DNA of 64,000 nt from Panopea generosa (Eukaryota; Mollusca; Bivalvia; Adapedonta; Hiatellidae): NCBI GenBank assembly GCA_029582155.1, contig CM055898.1, positions 25,861,245 to 25,925,244 of the forward strand, given 5' to 3'. The translations under genes and the position numbers were made by a program. The notes under the pieces were generated by a model, which had not been told where the DNA came from, did no database searches, and saw nothing but the letters and a program-made list of their open reading frames with translations. Shown piece by piece: positions 34,936 to 46,425 of the stretch (position 1 is its first letter; the number at the start of each line of letters is the position of its first letter).

Positions 34936-35451
34936 CCATTATAAATAACATTGTAAACAACCAGTAAAAAGATGCCAGAGGTGTTTAAATATGCCAGTTT
35001 TAAAGCGAACCTTATTTGAAGTTTATTTATAGCAACTTAAGTCAGTCAGTTTATTGAGTCTGTTTGTATAATTTATGATTTAATGAAAAGTTCAATTTTA
35101 GTCATACAATAATCAACGTCAATTAATTTAGCTAAACCCAGTTGTGGAACCTGGGTCTCCATAAGAATATGCAAGTAAACTCATGTCTCAATATGAAGGG
35201 TGTTTTACCAGCAGTTAGTAAATAATTGTACCATTGTCAAGTTTTAAAAATGACTCAAAGTTTTGGCTTGTACACTTTGGTGTTGAAAAAACAAATGGTT
35301 CTAGAACCATTCCAACATTCATCATTTGAATATGCAAAGTGGTACATTTTAGCATCTTAGTATGGAAAATTTTTAAAAAAAAAAAGACAATAGTCCACTT
35401 ATTTCGCTTTGGCCTTTTGTAGAAACTGTCAGCTTCAAATGAGTTAAGCAG
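34936..35451. other. Unique AT-rich sequence
   Basis: I see no recognisable feature. Confidence 0.5.
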
Positions 35452-35648
35452 GCGCTAAGTTGTGCATTGGATAGAGTGTTGGTCATTCACACCAGAGGTT
35501 GTGGGTTCAATACCAGGCTCGATATGATGGTCTCTCAAAAACAACACTCAGTACTGGTTCTACCTCAGAAATGGACTTGTGACTGATTCATATATTATGC
35601 TCTGAGCTTTCTTTGCAAGTGAGCTAAAATAAATTCATATAAAATAAA
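35452..35648 (+). mobile_element. SINE family C
   Basis: The head GCATTGGATAGAGTGTTGG and GTTGTGGGTTCAATACC (B box) is followed by CAGTACTGGTTCTACCTC and a TGAGCTAAAATAAATTC tail. It is a diverged family C copy. Confidence 0.7.
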
Positions 35649-35875
35649 CTAAGAGAAAATTCAATGTTGTAAAGATGTTTTATAAAGCTGCACTCAAAAT
35701 TAGAAACAAAAAATCCATATAGATTCATATTTCACTGGAAAAATATCTGCAGTAACGTTTAGTGGACAATTGTTTTACCATGCTGAGCTCCAGCCTAAGC
35801 AGTGATTCTTTATTTTTGCTACATGTTCCAAAATGATATATTTAAATGTTATACAATCTCTCCAACATAACTCAT

Positions 35876-36046
35876 TGTTAACACTTCTACCAGCTGGAGA
35901 AGGAATGATTTCATAAACTCAAATGTGGAGAACACGTGTAGTTTTATTTTTTGAGTGACATCATACAATATACGAATGCATACATTTTAAAAATTATTGA
36001 TTTCATACATTATACGAATAAATAATTTAAACGAAATGAATGAACA
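35876..36046 (-). repeat. 3' LTR (171 bp)
   Basis: In element orientation TGTTCATTCATTTCG...AGTGTTAACA, the partner of 38371-38543. Confidence 0.93.
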
Positions 36047-36058
36047 TCCCTTTTTCTT
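36047..36058 (-). other. Polypurine tract
   Basis: Minus-strand GTAAGAAAAAGGGA directly precedes the 3' LTR, the expected position of the plus-strand primer in reverse transcription. Confidence 0.75.
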
Positions 36059-36420
36059 ACAAGAAAGTGAAAAAGTGTCAGTTTGATATTTCTTTAAAAT
36101 GTATGTCGTTAAATTAGATCAGTCAAATATAATCCTATATGACAATTTTACAAATCTTAAATAACAGAATAGAGTTGAATCCAGTTTTAAACTTTAAAAT
36201 TCAAACAATACATATTTTCAAAATATCATATTCAAATTATATGAATAAATAGTAACTTTATAATTATACTAATTGTCCTTTTTATATATATAACTAAAAT
36301 ACTAAAACTGCTTGTTTGCATAGTTATCAAAAGAAATACAAAATGAAATTATGCTTCTGTAGCAAACTTTAAGTTTAAAGTCTGTTCCATTTAAACACAA
36401 TTCTGACTAGAATTTTGACT

Positions 36421-37542
36421 AGAATTTAACATAGTCCTTCAGATAGTTTGGTTCCCTGGTTTTTCGTTAAGGGTGAACCCGTGGCACGAGTGATGGACTT
36501 CACTTCCTGACATATTTCACAATGGTCTGCTTAATTTCCGTGTTCATTCCCGACCAGAATACCCTTCCTCTTGATCTACGGATCTACGGATCATGCTGTC
36601 ATATCCCAAGTGTGTGCTATGGAGTCTATGTTTAATATTGCTTCTGAGAGACTCTGGGTTTACGATTGCTTCACCCTTTAAGACTATTCCGTCTTGATGA
36701 CTCAGTGTCACTAGTAATGTCTTAGTATGCCATAACAGAGAGTGGTACTCCTTCTTTAGATTCCAGCCATCCTTCAATAATGAATTTGATTAATTCTTAA
36801 AGTTTTGGTCATTCGCAGTGGCATTTTTAACTTCTATTATACGCATTAATATTCAAAATCATTGGCCTATCATATTTCAGATCTGATGACTCTTCCAGAA
36901 ATGCTCTACTGAGACAGTCCACGTTTACAAGGTTCACACCTTTTACAAATTCAAATTCAGTCTCTTCAAGATATCTTGTAAGCGCTTAAATAGGAGCTTG
37001 ACTGAGTGGTTTCTTTAATATGGCATCAAGTGACTTGTAATCATTTTGGACAATCACTTTTCTGCCGTATGTATACTGGTCAAAGTGCTCAAGACCAAAT
37101 AGCATTGACAAAGCTTCCTTTTCAATTTGAGCCCAGTTTCTCTCATTTAGTTTCAAACCTCTAGATGCAAATTCAATAGGCTTCCCATCTTGCAGCAGTA
37201 TAGCACCCATGCCATCTTTGCTGCTATCTACCCTTGAATCACAACTTGTTGACTTGGATCAGAACAAGCTTATACTGGGGCTTCGGTTAGTTTTGATTTC
37301 TTCAAACATGGCTTGACATTCTTCAGACCAGTTCCATTTGACATCCTTTCACGTTAATGCTCAAATGGGTTCATGTATGTTGGCTAAATCAGGCATAATG
37401 GCTAGGTAACAGGTATTAATATGCCTCTTTCTGCTAAGGTGCGGAGTTCAAGTTTAACATCATCTTTGATTGTAAGTGGACTTTTTCTACTAGGAAGTGT
37501 CTTAGGCTTATAACCCGATAATTCTTTCATAGTTTCTTTATT
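36421..37542 (-). pseudogene. Ty3/gypsy pol remnants
   Basis: In minus-strand order: an N-terminal reverse-transcriptase scrap (RKSPLTIKDDVKLEL, 37480-37430); a jump that skips the palm; the thumb (ANIHEPI and KDVKWNWSEE, about 37385-37310); RNase H with GAILLQDGKPIEFASRGL, QIEKEALSM and YKSLDAI (36986-37210); the VDCLSRA tether (about 36920); then the integrase zinc-finger region with HQDGIVLKGE, STHLG and VFWSGMN (36500-36680). The sequence then jumps to a short C-terminal piece (TREPNYLKDYV, near 36440), so the integrase catalytic core is absent. Multiple stops and frameshifts occur. Family assignment is firm; activity is impossible. Confidence 0.9.
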
Positions 37543-38190
37543 CTAATGCTCATTGTAACTTACCCTGTGTGGTACCTTTTCATTATTATACTGTTTTTCG
37601 GATTGTTTCAGTTTTCTACCTTCAGACTTGTAGACTTTGTTTATTTTCTGTCCTGCTGTGTCTATCAGTTCTCTAACATGTTTGTTTAATTGTTCATATG
37701 CTCTTGCAATTTGAATGCATTTGTCTAGCTCCAATTTATCCTCTCTTAACAGGCAATCCTGTAATTTACCGCTTGTGATGAACGCTGTTTGTTTCGAATT
37801 ATTCGATCCTTTTCAGCAAAATAGCACGACTCTACACACTTGGGAAGCTCTGTAAGAAAATGTTGGACTGATGGGTAGTCTTCCAATTTAGTGTTCCAAA
37901 ACCTATGTGATTCAAGCACTTCATTTTTCCTTTGATTGCAGTACTTTTCAATGTTTGTATACACTTTTTCTGGGTCATCTTTATCATCTGCAGATTCCCA
38001 AACAAACTGGTCATATATTTCATTTACCTTGGGTCCAGCACAATGCTGGTTTGTACCTTTTTAGCTTTTTCTGATGCTCCATTGGTAGACATATAAACTT
38101 CCATTTCTTGTCTCCATTTTCTAAAATTCTCTGCCACATTGCCATCAATAATGTCTAATGGTGTGGAGGTTTAAATAACGACTCAGCCAT
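37543..38190 (-). pseudogene. Ty3/gypsy gag, broken
   Basis: Starting from a minus-strand ATG at 38190 (MAESL), this region has the features of retrotransposon Gag: an N-terminal GNVAENFRKW motif, then IEKYCNQRKN and ESHRFWN, then KDRIIR, followed by a leucine-rich helical region. These match the capsid-like retrotransposon gag domain of the gypsy family. Frameshifts near 38165, 38035 and 37745 split it into three frames. No CCHC zinc knuckle is visible before reverse-transcriptase sequence begins. In an intact element Gag would form the cytoplasmic particle packaging the RNA. Confidence 0.88.
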
Positions 38191-38359
38191 GTCCGTTATT
38201 TAGTCATTTAGGGTTAAATCTGTTGACAACGAGTTCAGTTCCAATGGTTTTGGGACGAACGCGAGTTTCATACTTAAGTAAATTCACTCAAGCAGAAATA
38301 ATCAGTCAATTTTTGGATTACTTGTGGTACAGTACTTTGGGTACGGCCAGGTTCTATAT

Positions 38360-38370
38360 CGCTGCCACCA
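38360..38370 (-). other. Primer-binding site, tRNA-Leu type
   Basis: TGGTGGCAGCG on the minus strand directly abuts the 5' LTR. It is complementary to the CGCTGCCACCA 3' end of a mature animal tRNA-Leu(AAG), from my knowledge of that tRNA's acceptor end. Eleven contiguous bases match. Confidence 0.8.
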
Positions 38371-38543
38371 TGTTAACACTTCTACTAGCTGGAGAAAGAA
38401 TGATTTCATAAACTCAAATGTGGAGAACCATATAGTTTTATTTTTTCGAGCGACATCATACAATAACACGAATGCATACATTTTACAAATTATTGATTTC
38501 ATACATTACACGAATAATAGAAATTAAATAAAATGAATCAACA
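38371..38543 (-). repeat. 5' LTR (173 bp)
   Basis: In element orientation it begins TGTTGATTCATTTT and ends AGTGTTAACA, with the primer-binding site immediately after. The pair partner is 35876-36046. Differences are scattered substitutions and a few small indels, so insertion is not recent. Confidence 0.93.
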
Positions 38544-38627
38544 CTTGTCATGTGGTCCTGTGTTTTATCAAACCTTTTGAGTTTTAAATAGGTATAAATC
38601 ATTGTGGAATTTGAATGGGTTCATATA

Positions 38628-38808
38628 CAATAAAACCTGTCTTAGGCAGTCAGACAACGAAAAGCATCAAAAGTGGTCTTTTGAGACAGGTTGTTGCTTG
38701 GTACAGGTTAAATTGCTCTGAAACCATAGAAGTGACAAGTATCAAATGTGGCTGCTATAAAGACAAGTGGTTTCTTAATAGAGGTGAACCCTTACACAGG
38801 TTAGACTG
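38628..38808 (+). mobile_element. Pogo/Tc1-like MITE, copy 2
   Basis: A 181-bp relative of 13370-13547 with a TA flank on both sides and internal words GACAGGTTGTTGCTTGG and GGTTAGACTG. The left end has mutated (CAATAAAACCTGT). Confidence 0.75.
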
Positions 38809-38824
38809 TATTCAGGGTACACCT

Positions 38825-38950
38825 GAGTGGATGCCCTGCAGCACTGTCTAAGGATCACTTGCATCTCCCTACTGAGGTCGTGGGTTCAAACCCAGTTTGA
38901 ATCATCAGAAATATATGGAAACTACTGAAGGATGGTCGAGGTAGTGCAAT
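38825..38950 (+). mobile_element. SINE family B fragment
   Basis: GCAGCACTGTCTAAGGATCA, CTGAGGTCGTGGGTTCAAAC (B box) and CTGAAGGATGGTCGAGG follow family B order; the 3' part is absent. Confidence 0.6.
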
Positions 38951-39284
38951 CCCGACAATATAGAATTGAACAAAAGACTTTTAAAATTAACTTCTTACAA
39001 TTTAATTACAATATATATAAGAAACAATATAATAATAATAAATGAAATATTAATAGTTTTATATCACTCTATATAAAGCCACGTATTAATACTCAGTTAC
39101 ACCTTTTTACACATTATTCTCAAAGTTTGTGTTATGATTCTAAATCACATCATCTTGTTTATGGTAGACTCGTTGGTCTCTTCTCTTCATACCACATTTC
39201 ACCGTCAGTCGAGCCATCCATGTGTCCTTAATGGCACCTATTTAGTTTACAACTCTTAGTCATTAATGTCGACACTTTGTAGTC

Positions 39285-40200
39285 GTAATCTCCATATCGT
39301 CCTGACGTCACCAATACTCTCTCACCACCAAAGCTATCATAACCAATGTCACCATTACTTCCTCATCATCAATGCTATTGTCACCAATGTCACCAAAACT
39401 CTCTTGTCACCAATGTTACCGATACTCTCTTGTCACCATGATCTCATCACCAATGTCACCAATACTCTCTCATCACCATGCTCTCATCACCAATGTTACC
39501 ATTACTCGCACATCACCATGCTCTCGTCACCAATGTCACCAATACTCTCTCATGACAGTGCTCTCGTCACTAATGTCACCAATAGTCTCTTGTCACCAGT
39601 GTCACCAATACTCTCTCATCACCATGCTCTCATCACCAATGTCACCAATACTCTGTCATCACCATGCTCTTGTCACCAATGTTACCATTACTCTCTCGTC
39701 ACCCTGCTCTCGTCACCAATGTCACCAATACTCTCTCGTCACCATGCTGTTGTCACCAATGTCGCCAATACTCTTTCGTCACCATGTTCTCATCACCAAT
39801 GTCACCAATACCCTCTTGTCACAATGCTCTCGTCACCAATGTCACCTGAATGCTCTCCAGTCATCAATGCTCTCATCACCAATGTTACCATTACTCTCTC
39901 GTCACCATGCTCTCATCACCAATGTCGCCAATACTCTCTCATCACCATGCTCTCGTCACCAATGTCTCCAATACTCTCTCATCACCAAGCTCTTGTCACC
40001 AATGTCGCCAATACTCTCTCGTCACCATGCTCTCATCACCAATGTCACCAATACTCTCTCGTCACCATGCTCTCATCACCTGAATGCTCTCGCGTCACAA
40101 ATGCTCTTGTCACCAATGTTACCATTACTCTCTCGTCACCATGCTCTCATCACCAATGTCACCAATACTCTCTCGTCAACAATACTCCCCAAAACCTCAG
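39285..40200 (+). repeat. 40-bp minisatellite array
   Basis: About 23 units with ACCATGCTCTCATCACCAAT, GTCACCAATACTCTCTCGTC and occasional 25-27-bp short units. The consensus has no stop in any plus-strand frame, and since 40 is not a multiple of three one ORF cycles through all three frames. This gives overlapping ORFs of 320, 279, 77 and 61 codons. The longest (39266-40228) starts at an ATG just before the array and ends just after it. I treat it as non-coding because parallel frames are equally open. Confidence 0.95.
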
Positions 40201-40737
40201 TCCTCAGGTAAATGAAGAAGACAATTAAAATTACTTGACTTTTCTTTGCTTATTATTTGAGAGCCTCATGATAGACCAAAAGTTCTCTAATCTTTAATAT
40301 CATTACCATAATACTCACAGTGGTTCAGCTCAGGCATAATGTATGCATTTTAGATATTCCTCCATTAAAAAAACTGAATGTTACATGTACAAATATGAAG
40401 GGTCTTCCTTGGCTAATGAAACGTGGTGTCTTATATCACCTGTAAAAAAAGTGTCATTATTGACCATAATTTATGTATAACATGGTGTTTCTCCTCAATC
40501 TGCTACATGTGATTAAAAAATGCCAATTAAAAACTGTTTTAATTATCTCAGATAAACAAAACAACAGATGTAAAACATTTACCTGTATTTTATGTATTTG
40601 AACAAAATACAGCTTGTTTAAATCAGAAATTATATTATTTTGTTTGCTTATGATAAAAGTGTTTTTATATCTGCTGATGGGTGACTAAAAATATAAAAAT
40701 TGAAGTGTCCAGTCGTTAATCAACCAAAATTTCATAT
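40201..40737. other. Unique AT-rich sequence
   Basis: I see no recognisable feature. Confidence 0.5.
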
Positions 40738-40930
40738 CTGGTGATGTAGCATGAATGATCAGAGGGTTGTGGGTTTGATCCTCTGCCACGGTTATGTGTG
40801 GTGTCCTTGAGCAAGACACTTTTGCATATGCTTAGTACTGGTTCTAACCAGGAAGACTTCGAGCGTGATTTGCCTAAGTTGTAAGAACTTGTTTCACAAT
40901 CGAAGTAAAATAAATAAGTTTAAACTAATG
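40738..40930 (+). mobile_element. SINE family C, best copy
   Basis: AGGGTTGTGGGTTTGATCC (B box) is followed by GTGGTGTCCTTGAGCAAGAC, TTAGTACTGGTTCTAACC, TTGCCTAAGTTGTAAGAAC, and a tail TAAAATAAATAAGTTTAAAC. It aligns along its length with the minus-strand copy at 7936-8145. Confidence 0.85.
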
Positions 40931-41424
40931 ATCGCCATGACATTCAACCTGTTCAAGATCTAGTTCTGAAGCTCAAAGGTCAAATTTATACTTAGAGGTC
41001 AAATTTATGAAAAAGAGCCTTAAGTATGTTTATGAAAAGTGGTGTTTGTGTATGATCTGTACTTCATTTTCAATTAGGAACTTTTTAATTTTTTTACACA
41101 AATGATGACCATGACATGTTGTGTGTGTGCAACACTCAGGTCAGAAGGTCAAGGTCACATATTTCATGAAAAACCTTACCTATAGTCACAAACTTCATAA
41201 TTAGTCATAGACCACTTTGAGGGCAATTGTCACTTACTAGTGACAATTCTTGCTTGTAACTATCATACTAATCTCTTTTACTTTCTTTCCTATTTGATAT
41301 ACATGCACTAGTAATCAAGTTACAATGAAAATACATATACATCCATATCACAGGTGTTGACTACCTTCTGACATTACAAGTATCTCTACCCATGAATTTT
41401 CTTTAAAAATTCTCCTTTATCATT
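40931..41424. other. Dispersed-repeat-like DNA
   Basis: It contains GATGACCATGACATGTTGTG and GGTCAGAAGGTCAAGGTCAC words, also found near 52383-52760. These look like pieces of a dispersed non-coding repeat. No ORF. Confidence 0.4.
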
Positions 41425-41719
41425 TGCCAGGCCCGATTAGCTCAGTCGGTAAAGCATCTGACTATCAATCGAAGGGTTGTGAATTTGAATCCCCATCTGG
41501 CAACAGTCTCCATGATGATTAATATACGACATTATGTCTCATTATCACTCAACTCTCACTGCTGATTCATGTGGGAAAGCTATCAGTTACTTGCATAGAT
41601 TGGGTATGCTCAAGTACTGGTTAACCTTTCAGGATCCCAGCAAACAGTGGTTAGGTTAACTGATTGTCTGTTAATTCTAATTGGCATAGACATGATGCTA
41701 AATATTCAATCAATCAATC
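41425..41719 (+). mobile_element. SINE family A, full length
   Basis: GCCAGGCCCGATTAGCTCAG, a decayed B box (GAATTTGAATCCC), the full body, and tail ATTCAATCAATCAATC. No clear target duplication. Confidence 0.93.
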
Positions 41720-42099
41720 TTCTCAAAATATCTTTATAATAGTTCAAAATTTAATGCAGTCATTCCTTTCATTTTGCCCTCATGACATTTTAAGACGCTA
41801 TTTTTCTGAAACACTTCCTCATAAACAGTATGAGTCGAGCTCATAAGATGAATCCCTAAAGATGCAAGTTAAGTTAGCTGTTTTGAGATTAAGATATTGA
41901 TTAAAATTCTGAACCTTTTAAAACCTCATGTTTTTATTTGGCAATCTTTTTGGCAAAATATCATTAATAATCTATAGTTCTCAAAGATTTTAAAATTATT
42001 TTTTTTATTTAGATTTGATTTAAATATTGCACAAATAGAAAACACCATAATATCCATGATATACAAACTTATATTGAATTTTAGTTGATAATAAAATGC

Positions 42100-42535
42100 A
42101 GTATTTTACACCTTGTTTTGAAACTACATTTGTCTTCTGATACAGGATTTAAAGGGACTTTTCTAAATTTTAAATTGGCTAAAAACTTTTTTTCAATATA
42201 TCATGCCTATATATACTCGATTAACCCCATATTACCAAAAGGATATTTAGTTAAACATGCCAAAATAATATATTTAAAAGGGTTTCCCAATTTCACCCAT
42301 GTACCCAGGATAAACTAAAACAGGTTTTCTGCTTAAAATGGAAACATATTTCGTGACGTATCAAATGAAAGACGTGATTTCAACTTGATTTCTATTTGAT
42401 CCGACATGTTGGTTATGTATTGTAGAATTTGTTTCATCTTAGAAAGAGTCTGAATGTTATCAAGCAGTATTTAGGTGCTGTCTATTTTTAGAATGAGGAT
42501 TTCACTTCAGTTTTACCACTCCATTTAAAATATCG
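42100..42535 (+). repeat. Dispersed repeat, copy 1
   Basis: It shares, in inverse orientation with 50075-50420, AAACATGCCAAAATAATA, AGAAAGAGTC, AAGCAGTATTT, GTGCTGTCTATTTTTAGAAT and ACCACTCCA words. The 77-codon ORF at 42085-42318 lies in it and is unsupported. The class is unknown. Confidence 0.65.
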
Positions 42536-43023
42536 TTTTGACATATTTGAAATAGTAAATCATTCACATTTATTAATTAAATTAATGATAATGAGATGAA
42601 AAAAACTAATTCTATGTTTTCAGACATTTTCGTATATCAGTTTTTCCTGATATACTGCATTTAAGGTCAGTTGGTGAAAGGCTGCTAGTCATTTCATAAT
42701 AACAGCAGTGATTATGCAATAAGGACAACAAGGTATTGCTGTAATGAAAAGTCATACTGTAAGTGTTTAATGAAACTTCATTTCTTTGATGCAGAATTTC
42801 TGGTCACTGAGTCAAAGGTCACAGTAATTTTTTAATTTTCTTATGATGGTTATTTAAGCAAATAACATTAATGGTTGTGTTAGTCAGTCTACAATAATAA
42901 CTCCAGAGAATCATATTGTGCACTGAATAGATATAAATATATAAAATATTACTTTACTGTACAGTACTTTATTTTAATAAAATCAATAAAATTACTAATA
43001 ACTAAGTTAAATGTCTATCTGTA
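42536..43023. other. Unique AT-rich sequence
   Basis: I see no recognisable feature. Confidence 0.5.
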
Positions 43024-43099
43024 GCACTGATTTGATTATGGTTGATCGAATATGATTTTGTTATTCTTTTAATGGGAAATCAGCAACCAAACTATAAAG
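43024..43099 (+). ncRNA. Possible exon c (weak acceptor)
   Basis: The donor ATAAAG|GTAAGTATA (GT at 43100-43101) is strong. The acceptor is uncertain: ATGTCTATCTGTAG ending at 43023, or GGGAAATCAG ending near 43083. Stops are present in the plus frames. Confidence 0.2.
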
Positions 43100-43164
43100 G
43101 TAAGTATATAAATATAAAGATGATGAAACTCGTCACAGAATTTTAAGACCATATCATATTTTTG

Positions 43165-43228
43165 AAAAAAAAAAAAAAAAGAAAAAAAAAAAAAAGAAAA
43201 GAAAAAAAAAAAAAAAAAAAAAAAAAGA
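43165..43228 (+). repeat. Poly-A with interspersed G
   Basis: About 60 nt of A with single G interruptions. It is not clearly the tail of any SINE here. Confidence 0.9.
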
Positions 43229-43681
43229 ATGTAAATCCTCTACCAGTTTACCATCATTTGCTGCAGCCTATCTACTGCAGATTATTGTGAGATTTTAACT
43301 TTTGACATTGTTGTCCAATGTCAAACATTAATTAAGGTTAAAGCCTGATGGCCATTTTTACCTCATCTTGATGTAACTGCCTCATAAAAGATGTGACTTT
43401 GGACCAATGAGTCCCAAATGACTAATAAAGCTTTTCATTATGTCTGGTCAAAAATGGCTGATTGGTGGCCATTTTGTTTTATTTTCTTGCTGAAGGAATT
43501 ACAATTCAGTTGTATTTGCTCTAAACAATAAGGGGATTTTCGCATTCCCTTAGAGCAGTGAGGTTGAAAGGTAGATGCATTTTTTTTAAAATAAGAAAGA
43601 TGAAATATGGCTGACTATAAGCCAGGTTTGTTTACCCTTGTATCAAATACTTACTATTCTTTGATACAAATCAATTTCAGT
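43229..43681. other. Unique sequence
   Basis: I see no recognisable feature. Confidence 0.5.
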
Positions 43682-43770
43682 AAATGTCAGTGGTCAAGAT
43701 CACTTATATCTGCAGATGTTGCGGGTTTGAGCCATGCAACTTAGTCCAAAAACAATTAAATGAGAAATAT
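43682..43770 (+). mobile_element. Possible SINE family B fragment
   Basis: GTGGTCAAGATCACTTATATC and GTTGCGGGTTTGAGCC resemble the head of family B, but the body is absent. The short ORFs on both strands here are unsupported. Confidence 0.4.
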
Positions 43771-44499
43771 ATATTGCCAGCTATGGAACAGTGTTCCATT
43801 GAAAATGTCAGTAACAACCTCCCCTCCCCTCCCCACCACTCCATCCCCAGTGTAACTAAATGTATATGTAAATACAGTAAAATATACAATTTTGTTGAAA
43901 CTGGTAGAGGATATGTATTGTTATGTAATATTTCAGTTTTTCGTATATAAACTTGACCTGGGCTCAGGAAACTGCGTAATACCTTAAAAACATAAATTGC
44001 ACATATTATATTATATTATTCCAGTGGTTCTCTTCTAAACTCCATTCCTACCAAATACATAAATTTGAGTAAATTGAAATTTATATGCTTAAAAAAGGCA
44101 AAGATTTTTTCTCTCAGCCTTTAAGAAAAATTGGTCATGCATTACAAAATGGAACTGATTTCTTTAGCCCTGGTTTTATGTGTTTTCTTCTTAAACTTAT
44201 TGTATATGTTTGAAATGTTATCTTTAAATGTTAAAAGTTTACAAACACACACAAACACAAGAACAAAGTTCTCAGAGCAATAAGAATTTGATTGACAACT
44301 ACATGATACCGTATTCCTCCGAATAAAAAAATATTGCTTCAAAATTGGCGGGGTGTGTTTATTAAGGGAAGAGCACTTATACGGGGGTATACGGTTAATT
44401 AGTGTGACTTAGTCAGTGGACAATATTGATGAAGGATGAGAAATGCTGTAATAAAAAAAGGACTATTAACAGAATATGATGTGTTTAAGTATTATCTCC
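43771..44499. other. Unique AT-rich sequence
   Basis: A CCCCTCCCCTCCCCACC patch is at about 43822-43838. Nothing else is recognisable. Confidence 0.5.
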
Positions 44500-45245
44500 C
44501 CATACATGAAATTATCTATTTACAATGAAAGTGATCTACCTACAAAAAGTTGATCTTCAATCTACATATTTCAATGAAAGTGAGCTACATACAAAAATGT
44601 ATTCTCCAGTCTACATACAAAAATGTGATCTTCAATCTACATACAAAATGTGATATCCATTCTACATACAAATATGTGATCTCCAATCTTCATATTTCAA
44701 TGAAAGTGAGCTACATACAAAAATGTATTCTCCAGTCTACATACAAAAATGTGATCTTCAATCTACATACAGAACTATGATCAGTTATCTATATACAAAA
44801 ATGTGACCTTCATTTCACATATCAATCCAAGTAAGTTACATGCAAAAACGAAAATGTAATCTACATACAAAAATGTGACAGCCAAAATATGATCTACATA
44901 CAAAGATCTACATACAAAGGATCTATATATAAATATATACATACATAGGATCTACATACAAAGATCTATGTACAGAGGATTTACATACAAAGGATCTTCA
45001 TACGAAGGATCTACATACTAAAGGATCTACATACAATTATATAATTATGTACAAAGGATCTGCATACAAAGAATCTACATACTAAAGGATCTACATACAA
45101 AGAATCTACATACTAAAGGATCTATGTACAAAGAATTTAAATACTAAAGGAACTATATACAAAGGATCTATATACAAAGAATCTAAATACAAAAGGATCT
45201 ATATACAAAGGATCTACATACAAAGTTCTACATACAAAGAAAATC
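44500..45245 (+). repeat. ATCTACATACAAA array
   Basis: Two linked subarrays: about 44500-44870 with GATCTTCAATCTACATAC and AAAAATGTG (including a 140-bp block repeated at 44565 and 44690), then 44880-45245 with GGATCTACATACAAA units of 16-22 bp. Confidence 0.92.
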
Positions 45246-45269
45246 GCCGAAATGGGAGCAAATACTCAG

Positions 45270-45322
45270 CTCCTCATTGCTGATTCCCAAATCATGATTG
45301 ACGACACAAGGTGGATACAAAG
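45270..45322 (+). ncRNA. Possible exon d (weak acceptor)
   Basis: A donor ACAAAG|GTATGT (GT at 45323-45324) follows a short unique segment between two arrays. The presumed acceptor AATACTCAG at 45269 lacks a pyrimidine tract, so this is tentative. Confidence 0.2.
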
Positions 45323-45349
45323 GTATGTTTTATTGTATTCTATTTTAAT

Positions 45350-46425
45350 TTTTCTTAACTGACTGAAGACATACAATGGCACATAGGTTTTTATTCATTG
45401 GTGTGTATGTACTTGGTGTCACTGTTGACTGAAGACATACAATGGCACATAGGTTTTTATCCATTGGTGTGTATGTACTTGGTGTCACTGTTGACTGAAG
45501 ACATACAATGGCACATAGGTTTTTATCCATTGGTGTGTATGTACTTGGTGTCACTTTTGACTGAAGACATACAATGGCACATATATTTTTATCCATTGGT
45601 GTGTAAGTACTTGGTTTCACTGTTGACTGAAGACATACAATGGCACATAGGTTTTTATTCATTGGTGTGTAAGAACTTGGTGTGACTGTTGACTGAAGAC
45701 ATACAATGACACATAGGTTTTTATCCTTTGGTGTGTATGTACTTGGTGTAACTGTTGACTGAAGACATACAATGGCACATATTATGTTTTTATCCATTGG
45801 TAGTAAGTACTTGGTGACACTGTTGACTGTTGACATACAATGGCATATAGGTTTTTATCCATTGGTGTGTAAGTACTTGGTTTTTATCCATTGATGTGTA
45901 AGTACTTGGTTTCACTGATGACTGAAGAAGACAAACAATGGCACATAGGCTTTTATCCATTGGTGTGTAAGTACTTGGTGTCACTGTTGACCTAAGACAT
46001 AAAATGGCACATAGGTTTTTATCCATTGGTGTGTATGTACTTGGTGTCACTGTTGACTGAAGACATACAATGGCACATATTAAGTTTTTATCCATTGGTG
46101 TGTAAGTACTTGGTGTGACTGTTGACTGAAGACATACAATGGCATATAGGTTTTTATCCATTGGTGTGTAAGTACTTGGTTTTTATCCATTGGTGTGTAA
46201 GTACTTGGTTTCACTGTTGACTGAAGACATACAATGGCACATAGGTTTTTATCCATTGGTGTGTAAGTACTTGGTGTGACTGTTGACTGAAGACATACAA
46301 TGGCACATAGGTTTTTATCCATTGGTGTGTATGTACTTGGTGTCACTGTTGACTGACGACATACAATGGCACATAGGTTTTTATCTATTGGTGTGTAAGT
46401 ACTTGGTGTCACTGTTGACTTGCTT
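45350..46425 (+). repeat. 66-bp minisatellite array
   Basis: About 16 copies of a unit with TTGACTGAAGACATACAATG, GCACATAGGTTTTTATCC and TTGGTGTGTAAGTACTTGG, with two short 29-bp insert units (45877 and 46180). Because 66 = 22 codons, a repeating 22-residue frame stays open on the minus strand (45345-45836, 45790-46161, 46080-46412) and another on the plus. A stray unit lies at 46619-46680. Confidence 0.96.

Larger units (their letters stand above)
35876..38543 (-). mobile_element. Internally deleted Ty3/gypsy LTR retrotransposon
   Basis: The element is about 2.67 kb on the minus strand, short for this family, which normally runs about 4-6 kb. It has two LTRs (about 90% identical by eye), TG...CA ends, a primer-binding site, a polypurine tract, Gag, and scraps of reverse transcriptase, RNase H and integrase in standard Ty3/gypsy order. 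The reverse-transcriptase palm with its catalytic YxDD region and the integrase core are missing, and frameshifts and stops break every domain. The flanking five bases (CTCAT and CTTGT) match at three positions only, so the target duplication is decayed or the ends have recombined. It cannot code for its own movement. Confidence 0.95.

Noticed and set aside
36986..37210. A functional RNase H or host-domesticated retroviral gene
   Set aside because: It lies in standard order inside a broken Ty3/gypsy element with stops and frameshifts on both sides; nothing suggests domestication.
35871..38548. Perfect 5-bp target duplication for the LTR element
   Set aside because: The flanks CTCAT and CTTGT agree at only three of five positions, so I do not claim one.
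42085..42318. 77-codon ORF
   Set aside because: It lies within the dispersed repeat at 42100-42535, and the inverse copy at 50 kb does not keep the frame.
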